Assembly: GCA_034430175.1 (NCBI GenBank)
Contig: DAOUFI010000026.1
Coordinates: 103,964-167,963, forward strand
Length of the DNA: 64,000 nucleotides
Source of the DNA: UBA6107 sp034430175
Lineage (GTDB): Bacteria > Chloroflexota > Anaerolineae > Anaerolineales > Anaerolineaceae
Direction: 5' to 3'
Part shown: piece by piece, positions 17,540 to 25,556 of the stretch
Layout of the letters: every line of letters starts with the position of its first letter
Position numbering within the stretch: position 1 is the first letter of the stretch
The notes under the pieces: model-generated
Databases searched by the model: none
What the model saw: only the letters and a program-made list of their open reading frames with translations
Told to the model about the DNA's origin: nothing
Translations under genes and position numbers: made by a program

Positions 17540-18429
17540 GAAATCATCTGTGCCAACGCGACACAACCCAGAACACCAGCGCGATCTCCTAAACCGGGCA
17601 ATTGAATATATCGATCGATATGTTTTATGATCTCATCGCTCTGAATATACCCATTTAACGTTTCAATTACTTTCTTTCGAACAAGATCGATTAATCCGGG
17701 TACCTTCATCACGCCACCTCCAAGGATGATCCTTTTTGGAGAAATGGTTAGCACGAGATTCGCAAGACAATACGCAAGATACCTTGCTTCTATTTCCCAG
17801 GCGGGATGATCCAGAGGAAGTGACTCAGCGGGGGTACCCCAGCGCGATTTGATTGCCGGACCATTAGCCAACCCCTCGAGGCAATCTCCGTGTGATGGAC
17901 AATTTCCAGGGAATGGATCTACCTTCATATCGTGAGGAACGAAAATATGACCAATTTCGGGATGTAACAAGCCATGTACCGGTTTGCAATCGACGATTAC
18001 GCCGCCTCCAATACCTGTTCCGATCGTAAGATAGACAAAGTTGTCGCAGCCAACTGCCGCACCCCATTTACCTTCACCAAGCGCAGCCGCAGTCACATCA
18101 GTATCGAAGGCAGCAGGGATGGCTAGTGCTTTTTGAAGGAATCCGAGGATATCAGCATTTCGCCAAACCAATTTGGGTGTTGCAGTGATTCTGCCGTAAT
18201 TTGGAGAAGATAAATTTAGATCAATTGGTCCAAAGGAACCAAGACCAAGCGATTTATATTGGATACTATGTTTTGTTTGTATTTGCTTGAAAAACTCCAC
18301 AACCTCGGGTAAGGTTTCATCTGGGGTTGTAGTTTCGATTCTTTTTTCTTCGAGAATATTTTTTGGATCGTTCGCAACGATGCAATTAAATTTTGTTCCA
18401 CCTGCTTCCACTCCACAAAACCATTCCAT
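17536..18429 (-). CDS. ROK-family sugar kinase (fructokinase-like)
   Basis: The 297-aa protein starts with the ATP-binding GVEAGGTKFNC and has the ROK signature including TIGTGIGGGVIVD and the catalytic Asp region DTDVTAAALGEG. The zinc-binding ROK motif is present as HPEIGH with CPSHGDCLEG, as in ScrK/GmuE-type fructokinases. It phosphorylates a free hexose at the 6-position; fructose or glucose are most likely. It heads a two-gene unit with the uncharacterised protein downstream. Confidence 0.9.
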   Translation of the reverse strand: MEWFCGVEAGGTKFNCIVANDPKNILEEKRIETTTPDETLPEVVEFFKQIQTKHSIQYKSLGLGSFGPIDLNLSSPNYGRITATPKLVWRNADILGFLQKALAIPAAFDTDVTAAALGEGKWGAAVGCDNFVYLTIGTGIGGGVIVDCKPVHGLLHPEIGHIFVPHDMKVDPFPGNCPSHGDCLEGLANGPAIKSRWGTPAESLPLDHPAWEIEARYLAYCLANLVLTISPKRIILGGGVMKVPGLIDLVRKKVIETLNGYIQSDEIIKHIDRYIQLPGLGDRAGVLGCVALAQMIS

Positions 18430-18499
18430 GATAAAAACCTTTTTAAGTGAGATTGGTGTTAATCATAGCATATCAAATGGGATTAATTAGAGTATCAAG

Positions 18500-18505
18500 T
18501 ATAAT
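18500..18505 (+). promoter_or_regulatory. Possible -10 box in the 18430-18609 gap
   Basis: TATAAT stands in the 180-base divergent gap between the ROK kinase and the oxoamine synthase gene. No convincing -35 is seen. If used, the leader to the ATG at 18610 would be about 100 bases; I see no riboswitch-like structure in it. Confidence 0.35.
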
Positions 18506-18609
18506 TTGTTTATCTTTGCACCAAAACCTATCTGGGCGGGCTCATTTTGTGATTTCATTTTATTCACTCATAGGGTGAGTTGCGTCCAAAATCATTATTT
18601 GAGGGAACT

Positions 18610-19788
18610 ATGGATCTTTTTGAGAAGTGCCGGAACTATACAGATGCAAGGGAAGCCATACAAAGGGGGGTGTACCCATATTTCATTCCTTTGAATGAAA
18701 ATGAGGGTACAGAGGTCGTATTCCAGGGAAAGAGATTGATCATGTGCGGCTCGAATAACTACCTGGGATTAACGACACATCCTAAAGTTCGAGAGGCGGC
18801 CATTGAAGCGATCAAGAGATATGGAACTAGCTGCACCGGATCGCGGTTTCTAAATGGTACGCTTGCAATGCATGAACAGCTCGAGCACGAATTGGCGGAA
18901 TGGGTAGGGATGGAGTCAACACTCGTTTTTTCGACTGGAATGCAGACCAACCTGGGAACCGTAAGTGCATTAATCGGGCGGGACGACGTGGTTGTACTGG
19001 ATAAAGAGGATCATGCGAGTATTGTGGATGGTGCCAGACTTGGCTATGGCAAAATTGAACGTTATCGCCACAATGATCTGGAACACCTTGAAAAGGTCCT
19101 GCGATCCATCCCGAATACTGCAGGATCTTTGCTGGTGGTGGATGGTCTTTTCAGCATGGAGGGCGATCTTGCTCCCATCCCTGAGCTGGCAAAACTAGCA
19201 AAAAAATTTGGCACACGTTTTATGGTAGATGATGCGCATGGCATGGGTGTAATGGGCGGTGGTCATGGAACAGTAGCCCATTTCAACGCGACAAAAGACG
19301 TCGATCTGATCATGTCCACTTTTAGCAAATCATTTGCATCTTTGGGCGGTTTTATCGCGGGTGATGAAAACACGATCGACTACATCAAGCATAATGCTCG
19401 AGCTTTGATCTTCAGCGCCAGTATCCCCCCAGCTAACGCCGCGGCTGCTTTGGCTGCTCTTCAGGTGATGAGAGAAGAACCAGAACGTAGTCAGCGAGTT
19501 TGCGAAATCGCAACAAAAATGCGCAAAGGGTTCAAACAGCTTGGCTTCGACATCGGTAAATCTGAAACCCCTGTCATTCCAATTATCATTGGAGATGATG
19601 AAAAAACCTTTCATTTCTGGAAGTTACTCTTCGATAATGGAGTGTTCGTCAATCCAGTCATCAGTCCGGCAGTCAGTGCCGGTCACCAATTGCTGAGAAC
19701 CAGTTACATGGCAACGCACACAGATGAACAGATGAATCGTGTGCTCGATACATTCGCAAAAGTCGGTAAGGAAGTCGGCGTAATTTAG
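18610..19788 (+). CDS. Alpha-oxoamine synthase, serine-palmitoyltransferase-like or KBL
   Basis: This PLP enzyme condenses an amino acid with an acyl-CoA with loss of CO2. It has SNNYLGLTTHPKV, GTSCTGSRFLNGT, DDAHGMGVMG and the PLP lysine Lys240 in STFSKSFAS. The early YPYF segment, the VVLDKEDHASIVDG region and the late NPVISPAVSAG pattern recall bacterial serine palmitoyltransferases more than biotin-pathway KAPA synthases. No biotin or threonine dehydrogenase gene is adjacent. The ATG at 18610 has GAGGGA just upstream; the TTG at 18580 is less likely. Glycine C-acetyltransferase remains possible. Confidence 0.8.
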   Translation: MDLFEKCRNYTDAREAIQRGVYPYFIPLNENEGTEVVFQGKRLIMCGSNNYLGLTTHPKVREAAIEAIKRYGTSCTGSRFLNGTLAMHEQLEHELAEWVGMESTLVFSTGMQTNLGTVSALIGRDDVVVLDKEDHASIVDGARLGYGKIERYRHNDLEHLEKVLRSIPNTAGSLLVVDGLFSMEGDLAPIPELAKLAKKFGTRFMVDDAHGMGVMGGGHGTVAHFNATKDVDLIMSTFSKSFASLGGFIAGDENTIDYIKHNARALIFSASIPPANAAAALAALQVMREEPERSQRVCEIATKMRKGFKQLGFDIGKSETPVIPIIIGDDEKTFHFWKLLFDNGVFVNPVISPAVSAGHQLLRTSYMATHTDEQMNRVLDTFAKVGKEVGVI

Positions 19789-19806
19789 TTTGTTGAAGAA
19801 AATGAG

Positions 19807-19839
19807 AAGCGCGAGTCTGTGTTACGACTCGCGCTTTTT
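19807..19839. terminator. Bidirectional terminator
   Basis: AAGCGCGAGTC pairs perfectly with GACTCGCGCTT (19807-19817 with 19826-19836), followed by T. It separates the convergent oxoamine synthase and degV genes. Confidence 0.92.
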
Positions 19840-19840
19840 G

Positions 19841-20671
19841 TTACTTCGTCATGAACAGGATACCGATACATGCCGGTCCGCAATGGCTCGATATTGTCGC
19901 TCCGGCATGAGTGATGCATATCTCATTAATTGATGCTAATTTGAGCAATTCCTCTTTAAGATACAGAGCATCCTCATCCGAGTTGGGATGGGTAATGAAC
20001 ACGCGGTCGGTATCAATATTGGGAATTTTGCTCTTAAAATCTATCAGCATGGAATCAAGGGCTTTTTTTCTGGATCCACTGATCTTCTCTTTGACGTTCA
20101 TTGTGCCATCATGCCGGACTTCGATCACCGGGCGAATCTTAAGCAGACTGCCCATCAGATGTTCCATGGAGGTACATCGTCCGCCCATATATAGATAGTC
20201 CAGGGTATCAATCACGAAGGAAGTATTTACTTTGGGCACGAGTGCCAAAATATTTTTTTCAATCTCGTCAATGGATTTCCCAGCATCACGAAGCTCGGCA
20301 GCTTTGAGAACGAGAAGACCTATACCGGTGGACAAGTTAAGTGAATCAATGATACGGATATCCTTATCGGGTAGATTCTTGGCTGCTATCTGAGCATTTT
20401 GATTGCTGGCAGAGAGCTTCGAACTGATACCGATATAGATCAAAGAATCGTAAGGTTTGAAAGCTTCAATAAAGGCTGCTTGCGAGGGAGCCGATGTTGT
20501 TGGTAATTTTCCCTGCATTTTTACCTTTTCAAAAAGTTCAGGAGCGGTGATATCAACTCCATCGTTGTAGGTGTTTTCACCAATAATGACACCCAAAGGA
20601 ACTATATGAATATTGAACCTTCTTATTAATTCAGGTGAAAGGTCAGCGCAACTATCGGTAAAGATTTCCAT
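19841..20671 (-). CDS. DegV family fatty-acid-binding protein
   Basis: The 276-aa protein has the DegV layout: N-terminal FTDSCADLSPEL, TTSAPS for the fatty-acid carboxylate, IDSLNLSTGIG and the C-terminal THAGATISSHCGPACIGILF. DegV/FakB proteins bind fatty acids and can present them to a fatty acid kinase (FakA); no fakA is in the window. AAGGATG precedes the ATG. It lies 27 bases after corA on the same strand. Confidence 0.93.
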   Translation of the reverse strand: MEIFTDSCADLSPELIRRFNIHIVPLGVIIGENTYNDGVDITAPELFEKVKMQGKLPTTSAPSQAAFIEAFKPYDSLIYIGISSKLSASNQNAQIAAKNLPDKDIRIIDSLNLSTGIGLLVLKAAELRDAGKSIDEIEKNILALVPKVNTSFVIDTLDYLYMGGRCTSMEHLMGSLLKIRPVIEVRHDGTMNVKEKISGSRKKALDSMLIDFKSKIPNIDTDRVFITHPNSDEDALYLKEELLKLASINEICITHAGATISSHCGPACIGILFMTK

Positions 20672-20698
20672 AAAGTCATCCTTGAATAAAGAATTCAG

Positions 20699-21676
20699 TT
20701 AAAACCACTTTTGCTTCTTGAAGAAATAGATCATTCCTAATGAGATCAATAAACAGAGAAGGCAGACTAACCAGAACCCTAGTGGAGAAGAGAGACCTGG
20801 AATATGTATGAAATTCATGCCGAATAAACCGGTGATGAATGCGAGAGGAAGAAAAATAGTAGATACAATCGTCAAAGCTTTCATTACTTCATTCAAACGT
20901 AATGAGGTTGAATTAAGGTAAATATCCATTGCGCCTGATACGATATCCCGGATGGTCTCAGCAAGATCAAGGATCCATACCAGATGGTCATAAATGTCTC
21001 GGAAATAGATGCGATTGCCAGAATCGATCTGTGGATACTGATCGCGTGCCAGACGATTGATTACTTCACGAAGGGGTGTGATGATTCGGCGCAATGAAAC
21101 AATACTATGTTTTATAGAAAGCAATCGTTCAAGAACCTGAGGATTGGGCTTCTGTAGTACCGTATCCTCGAGGACTTCGATTTCATTTTCCATGTTATCG
21201 GTGACTGGCATAAACTCGTCGACCAGGGAATCTAACAAGGCGTGACAGAGAAAATCGCATCCGCGGTTGTAGACGCGATGATCTCGTTGGAGCCGTTTCC
21301 AAACACGCTCCACGGGAGCCATGGTTGGTGCGGTAAAACACGAGACAAGGTAATTGGAACCGAGAAAGATATCTAGCTCCGAGGAATCAAGATCGAATTC
21401 ACCCTTAGACACTTTCAAAGCATTGGCTATGATAAAAAGATATTGATCGTAATCATCCACTTTGGCGATTTGATATCCATCGCTTAAACAGTCTTCAATT
21501 GCCAAAGGATGGAATTGCATTGTTTCCCCCAACACAAGATTAATCTCTGCTGCTGTCGCGGATTCCAGGCTGATCCAAACAATGTTAGTTGCATCGTTGA
21601 TGGCTTCTCTGGCTTCCACAAGTGAAATTTCAGCGAAGTTGTTGGCTGACTTGAACATTTTTACACAGCGGATCAT
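20699..21676 (-). CDS. corA: CorA-type magnesium/divalent-cation channel
   Basis: The large acidic cytosolic domain is followed by two C-terminal membrane helices, with the selectivity motif GMN in ITGLFGMNF between them, and a basic tail KKQKWF. It takes up Mg2+ or exports Co2+/Zn2+ passively. ATG at 21676 is used; an in-frame ATG at 21658 (MFKSANN) is also possible, and neither has a clear ribosome-binding site. A TAAAAT six bases before 21676 could make this another leaderless start. Confidence 0.93.
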   Translation of the reverse strand: MIRCVKMFKSANNFAEISLVEAREAINDATNIVWISLESATAAEINLVLGETMQFHPLAIEDCLSDGYQIAKVDDYDQYLFIIANALKVSKGEFDLDSSELDIFLGSNYLVSCFTAPTMAPVERVWKRLQRDHRVYNRGCDFLCHALLDSLVDEFMPVTDNMENEIEVLEDTVLQKPNPQVLERLLSIKHSIVSLRRIITPLREVINRLARDQYPQIDSGNRIYFRDIYDHLVWILDLAETIRDIVSGAMDIYLNSTSLRLNEVMKALTIVSTIFLPLAFITGLFGMNFIHIPGLSSPLGFWLVCLLCLLISLGMIYFFKKQKWF

Positions 21677-21707
21677 GGCATTATTTTAATACAAATCCGA
21701 ATCATGA

Positions 21708-21716
21708 TGGTATTCT
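21708..21716 (+). promoter_or_regulatory. Extended -10 upstream of the SCP2 gene
   Basis: TGG followed by TATTCT is a candidate extended -10, about 38 bases before the ATG at 21755. Confidence 0.35.
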
Positions 21717-21754
21717 AGATACAATTGAGTTGTGAAAAAAACCAGGAGAAAACA

Positions 21755-22111
21755 ATGAGAGACATAAATACAAACGAGCTTATTTCGCTTTTGAGGGAAT
21801 CATTTATCAGAGAGAAAGCGGCGAATGTGGATACATGCATCCAGGCCAACTTAGAAGGAAGCGGGGGAGGAAAGTGGTTCATGAAAATTCAAAATCAAAT
21901 ATTGGATATTCAAGAGGGTGAAACTGATGAGGCTCAGGCGAAGGTAAAAATGAATGTGAATGATTTCGTAGATTTGATGTCCGGCAATCTTGATCCGTTT
22001 AGAGCATTTCTAACCGGCAAAGTAAAAATCATTGGTGATCAATCCGCGGTAATAAGGCTCTCTTCTCTGTTCCGTTTGAGTAGCGCGGACTTGAAAAAAC
22101 TAGTTGAATGA
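21755..22111 (+). CDS. SCP2 sterol-binding-domain protein
   Basis: The 118-aa protein matches the SCP2 fold, with the usual late block NVNDFVDLMSGNLDPFRAFLTGKVKIIGDQ. SCP2 domains bind lipids or acyl-CoA in a hydrophobic tunnel. AGGAG before ATG 21755 sets the start; the frame-open GTG at 21725 is upstream of this site. It stands alone between divergent corA and convergent sufT. Confidence 0.85.
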   Translation: MRDINTNELISLLRESFIREKAANVDTCIQANLEGSGGGKWFMKIQNQILDIQEGETDEAQAKVKMNVNDFVDLMSGNLDPFRAFLTGKVKIIGDQSAVIRLSSLFRLSSADLKKLVE

Positions 22112-22129
22112 AATTTTGAAAGAGTGCAG

Positions 22130-22483
22130 TTAAAATAATCCCCAATCCTCGCCGATGCCTTCTTCCATCATCGAGAAGTCCCATACCTCCATGCGGAGAT
22201 CGATATTAACCGGGCGCTCCAACATTTCTTCGGATTTCTTGCGGATGGATTCAAGCATGGAAGGGCCGTAAGGGCAGAATGGTGTGGTCAACAATACACT
22301 TACAATCGCACCATCTTCATCAATTTTTACATTACGTATCAACCCGAGCTGAATCACGTTTAATCCAAGTTCAGGATCGCTGATATCGCATAATCCTTTG
22401 CGTAGTTTATTGCAGAGTTCAGGATAGTCGTTTTCAGATTCCCATACAGGCCGATTAGTACCCGGTTTACCGGTAGGAAGCAT
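22130..22483 (-). CDS. MIP18/DUF59 Fe-S cluster assembly protein (SufT-like)
   Basis: The 117-aa protein has the DUF59 core: DISDPELGLNVIQLGLIRNV, then TTPFCPYGP with the conserved Cys, and a C-terminal acidic WDF tail. Such proteins help mature Fe-S proteins. Its ATG directly abuts the TAA of the sufR-like gene with GGAGGG inside that gene, so the two are coupled and stand divergent to the suf operon. Confidence 0.88.
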   Translation of the reverse strand: MLPTGKPGTNRPVWESENDYPELCNKLRKGLCDISDPELGLNVIQLGLIRNVKIDEDGAIVSVLLTTPFCPYGPSMLESIRKKSEEMLERPVNIDLRMEVWDFSMMEEGIGEDWGLF

Positions 22484-23110
22484 TTATCCCTCCAATGCTT
22501 TCTGCTTTGAAATTAAATAGGAACAATGATGATCCCCGTCCAGCACACATTGGATTTTCTCGATGGGAATAGATAAAATGGAGGAAATGAGGGTCTGATC
22601 CATGGTACAAACCTCAGGATGCGATTGACCGATGTGGTAAAAAGGGCAAGCAATTTCGTTAATACGATAATCGTCACCGGTTTTTTCCCACTCGATGGAA
22701 AAACCCTGTTCCTCAAGTATATTCTTGAGGAAATCAAGTTTCTTTTCAAACGACATACGTTTGGTTTGGTCGGCTTTTTCGGCAGCTAATTGTTTTGCCA
22801 TCTGGGGGAAGATTTCGTTGAATTGAGGTTCTGGAAGCGCCTGTTTGAGTTGGGTAAGCAGGCGATCTGTTAGCTGTAAATATCGAGATGGAAATTTTTC
22901 CTGACCTTGTTCTGTAAGTGAATAGACCAAACGTGGACGTCCTACGCCATGGCGTTCTTCCTCAGCTTTTACCAGGCCATCCAATTGCAGGCTAGTCAGG
23001 TGATGGCGAACTGAAATCGGATTGATTTGAACTGCTTCTGCCAGATCATTGATCGTTGCCATTGGGTGGTTCAGAAGCGTCTGTAATATTTTTTCACGAG
23101 TGCTTTTCAT
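22484..23110 (-). CDS. sufR: SufR-like Fe-S-sensing transcriptional regulator
   Basis: Residues 1-75 form a winged helix (ATINDLAEAVQINPISVRHH, GVGRPRLVYSLTEQG). The C-terminal domain carries four Cys arranged C-x12-C-x19-C-x7-C (ACPFYHIG, PEVCTMD, IQCVLDGDHHC), the kind of site that holds a 4Fe-4S cluster in SufR proteins. It would repress the divergent suf operon and itself when clusters are sufficient. Position, Cys set and shared promoter motif agree. Confidence 0.88.
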   Translation of the reverse strand: MKSTREKILQTLLNHPMATINDLAEAVQINPISVRHHLTSLQLDGLVKAEEERHGVGRPRLVYSLTEQGQEKFPSRYLQLTDRLLTQLKQALPEPQFNEIFPQMAKQLAAEKADQTKRMSFEKKLDFLKNILEEQGFSIEWEKTGDDYRINEIACPFYHIGQSHPEVCTMDQTLISSILSIPIEKIQCVLDGDHHCSYLISKQKALEG

Positions 23111-23137
23111 GTCAACCTCGGTTCCTTCTTAAGAGCC

Positions 23138-23167
23138 ATAATACCATAAGTGGATAATAATAGTCAA
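23138..23167 (-). promoter_or_regulatory. Promoter of sufR
   Basis: On the minus strand TTGACT (23167-23162) and TATTAT (23143-23138) are 18 bp apart, upstream of the sufR ATG at 23110. Confidence 0.6.
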
Positions 23168-23173
23168 TAATTA
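23163..23173. promoter_or_regulatory. suf regulatory element, copy 1
   Basis: GTCAATAATTA here is the exact reverse complement of TAATTATTGAC at 23229-23239 and overlaps the sufR -35 box. It is a candidate site for SufR. Confidence 0.6.
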
Positions 23174-23228
23174 TATATTAATCCAAAATATTATGAGTAG
23201 ATTATTAGAATAATATAGATAAATATGG

Positions 23229-23239
23229 TAATTATTGAC
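23229..23239. promoter_or_regulatory. suf regulatory element, copy 2
   Basis: TAATTATTGAC overlaps the -35 box of the sufC promoter and mirrors copy 1. Similarity continues outward as ATATT and ATC blocks. Confidence 0.6.
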
Positions 23240-23263
23240 CTTGAAGTGACGGCGTGTTATAAT
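23235..23263 (+). promoter_or_regulatory. Promoter of the suf operon
   Basis: TTGACC (23235-23240) and TATAAT (23258-23263) are 17 bp apart. The leader to the sufC ATG is about 58 bases, AT-rich, with GGAG before the start. Confidence 0.85.
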
Positions 23264-23328
23264 GACCGCGTGGTTTAATAAATAAGATATATTATATATA
23301 AATTACAAAAAGCCTGGAGCTTGATATA

Positions 23329-24111
23329 ATGTCTGAATTAAAAATCAAAGACCTTCACGTCAATATCGGTGAAAAACCCATTTTGAATGGCGTGGATCTT
23401 AAAGTCCCGCAGGGGGAAGTTCACGCAATTATGGGCCCAAACGGTACTGGGAAATCTACGCTGGCCAACACCTTGATGGGGCATCCTGCCTATACTGTGA
23501 CCAAAGGTGAAGTCCTTTTCAAAGGAAAGAATGTCCTAGACTTGAGGACTGATGAACGCTCCAGGTTAGGCCTTTTCCTGGCTTTCCAATATCCTATATC
23601 GATCCCAGGAGTGACAGTCGCGAACTTCTTGCGAACCGCTGTAAATTCTCGCCGAAAAGCTGAGAATCCTGAAGACAAAGGAATCGCCATTCCTGAATTT
23701 CGTAAAATCCTGAAGGAAAAAATGGAAATGCTCAAGATCGACAGCTCTTTCGCGGGTCGTTATTTGAACGAGGGTTTTTCCGGCGGTGAAAAGAAGCGTG
23801 CGGAAGTTCTACAGATGGCAATTCTTCAACCTGAAATCGCAATTCTGGATGAAACCGATTCCGGGTTGGATATTGACGCTTTGAAGATTGTATCGGAGGG
23901 TGTCAACATACTCAAGGATCAGCTCAACCTGGGAGTTCTGGTGATCACTCACTACCAACGTATGCTTAACTACATCAAACCCGATGTTGTGCACGTAATG
24001 ATGGGGGGACGGGTAGTTGAATCAGGTGGACCGGAATTAGCGCTTTCATTGGAAGAGCACGGCTATGACTGGGTTCGCGAAAAAGTAGAAAACGGTTCCA
24101 CGCAATTCTGA
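23329..24111 (+). CDS. sufC: Fe-S assembly ATPase SufC
   Basis: An ABC-type ATPase with Walker A GPNGTGKST, signature FSGGEKKR and Walker B ILDETDSGLD. It forms the SufBCD scaffold complex that builds Fe-S clusters in the cytoplasm. Length of 260 aa is usual. It is first in the suf operon. Confidence 0.97.
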   Translation: MSELKIKDLHVNIGEKPILNGVDLKVPQGEVHAIMGPNGTGKSTLANTLMGHPAYTVTKGEVLFKGKNVLDLRTDERSRLGLFLAFQYPISIPGVTVANFLRTAVNSRRKAENPEDKGIAIPEFRKILKEKMEMLKIDSSFAGRYLNEGFSGGEKKRAEVLQMAILQPEIAILDETDSGLDIDALKIVSEGVNILKDQLNLGVLVITHYQRMLNYIKPDVVHVMMGGRVVESGGPELALSLEEHGYDWVREKVENGSTQF

Positions 24112-24139
24112 ACCTTTCAACAAGCGAAAGGTATTTATT

Positions 24140-25552
24140 ATGGGTACATCACAAGCTAATAGTTTCTTAAACAGCATCGACGAGTACCAGTACGGATTTA
24201 GTGATCCCGAGACTTATGTTTTTAAATCACACAAAGGTCTCGATGAGGAAGTTGTCAAGCAAATCTCGCTGATGAAACAAGAACCGCAATGGATGCTTGA
24301 TTTTCGACTTAAAGCTTTGACTCATTTCAAAATTCGACCGATGCCGAATTGGGGAGCGGATCTGAAAGCATTGAACCTGGATGATATTTATTATTACGTC
24401 AGACCTTCCGATGAAACAAGGAAAAGCTGGGATGAGGTTCCAGAAACAATCAAGAAAACTTTCGATCGCTTGGGTGTTCCCGAGGCAGAACGAAAATTTC
24501 TGGCTGGCGTTGGCGCTCAGTACGAGTCAGAGATGGTGTATCACAGTATACAGGAACACCTGGCAAAACAGGGTGTCATCTTCCTGAGCATCGAAGACGG
24601 ATTGAAGCAGCATCCGGACCTCTTCAAGCAATACTTCGGTACAGTGGTACCGATAGAAGACAACAAATTTGCAGCATTAAACTCCGCTGTCTGGTCTGGT
24701 GGTTCGTTTGTTTACGTGCCTAAAGGTGTTAAGGTGGAATTGCCGTTACAGGCCTATTTCCGTCTCAATGTGGCGAATATTGGCCAGTTTGAACGATCGT
24801 TGATCATTGTTGATGAAGGTGCCCAGGTACACTACGTGGAAGGTTGTACGGCACCGCAATATTCAACAAACTCACTACATTCTGGTGTGATTGAGATCAT
24901 TGTAAAGAAAGGCGCACGTATGCGCTACACGACTATTCAGAATTGGTCGACCAACGTATTTAACCTGGTCACGCAACGTTCGATGGTCGAGGAAAATGGC
25001 ACAATGGAGTGGGTAGATTGCAACCTTGGCTCTCATGTCACCATGAAGTATCCCTCTTGTTACTTGATGGGACCTGGTGCCCATGGTGAGATCCTCTCAG
25101 TGGCTTTTGCTGGTCAAAATCAGGTTCAGGATGCCGGTGGTAAGATGATCCACTTCGCTCCGAATACCAGCTCAAAGATAACATCAAAATCAATTTCTAA
25201 GAACGGTGGTCGATCATCCTACCGTGGACTGCTTAAAGTTTATAAAGGCGCCTCCAACGTTAAGTCGAATGTGGTTTGCGACGCGCTTTTGCTTGACCCC
25301 CAATCCCGTTCAGATACTTATCCGACGATCGAGATCGATGAAGAAGACGTAACAATCGGGCACGAAGCCACTGTTTCTAAGGTTGGAGAAGAGCAGTTGT
25401 TTTACTTGATGAGCCGGGGTCTTTCGGAAGAGGAAGCGACCACGATGGTGGTTTCTGGATTTATCGAACCGTTGGTCAAGGAACTTCCCATGGAATACGC
25501 TGTGGAAATGAACCGCCTGATTCAGTTGCAGATGGAGGGATCGGTCGGTTGA
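24140..25552 (+). CDS. sufB: Fe-S assembly scaffold SufB
   Basis: The 470-aa beta-helical scaffold protein shows EGCTAPQYSTNSLHSGVIE, where the conserved Cys sits, and the C-terminal VSKVGEEQLFYLMSRGLSEE. It accepts sulfur from SufSU and hosts the nascent cluster with SufC and SufD. It follows sufC by 28 bases. Confidence 0.97.
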   Translation: MGTSQANSFLNSIDEYQYGFSDPETYVFKSHKGLDEEVVKQISLMKQEPQWMLDFRLKALTHFKIRPMPNWGADLKALNLDDIYYYVRPSDETRKSWDEVPETIKKTFDRLGVPEAERKFLAGVGAQYESEMVYHSIQEHLAKQGVIFLSIEDGLKQHPDLFKQYFGTVVPIEDNKFAALNSAVWSGGSFVYVPKGVKVELPLQAYFRLNVANIGQFERSLIIVDEGAQVHYVEGCTAPQYSTNSLHSGVIEIIVKKGARMRYTTIQNWSTNVFNLVTQRSMVEENGTMEWVDCNLGSHVTMKYPSCYLMGPGAHGEILSVAFAGQNQVQDAGGKMIHFAPNTSSKITSKSISKNGGRSSYRGLLKVYKGASNVKSNVVCDALLLDPQSRSDTYPTIEIDEEDVTIGHEATVSKVGEEQLFYLMSRGLSEEEATTMVVSGFIEPLVKELPMEYAVEMNRLIQLQMEGSVG

Positions 25553-25556
25553 CCAG

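Noticed and set aside
18459..18486. TTAATC/GATTAA inverted repeat in the ROK-oxoamine synthase gap
   Set aside because: Six-base AT-rich arms 16 bases apart are expected by chance in AT-rich gaps.
18506..18609. Possible riboswitch in the leader of the oxoamine synthase gene
   Set aside because: No stable conserved-looking stem set or known riboswitch core was seen.
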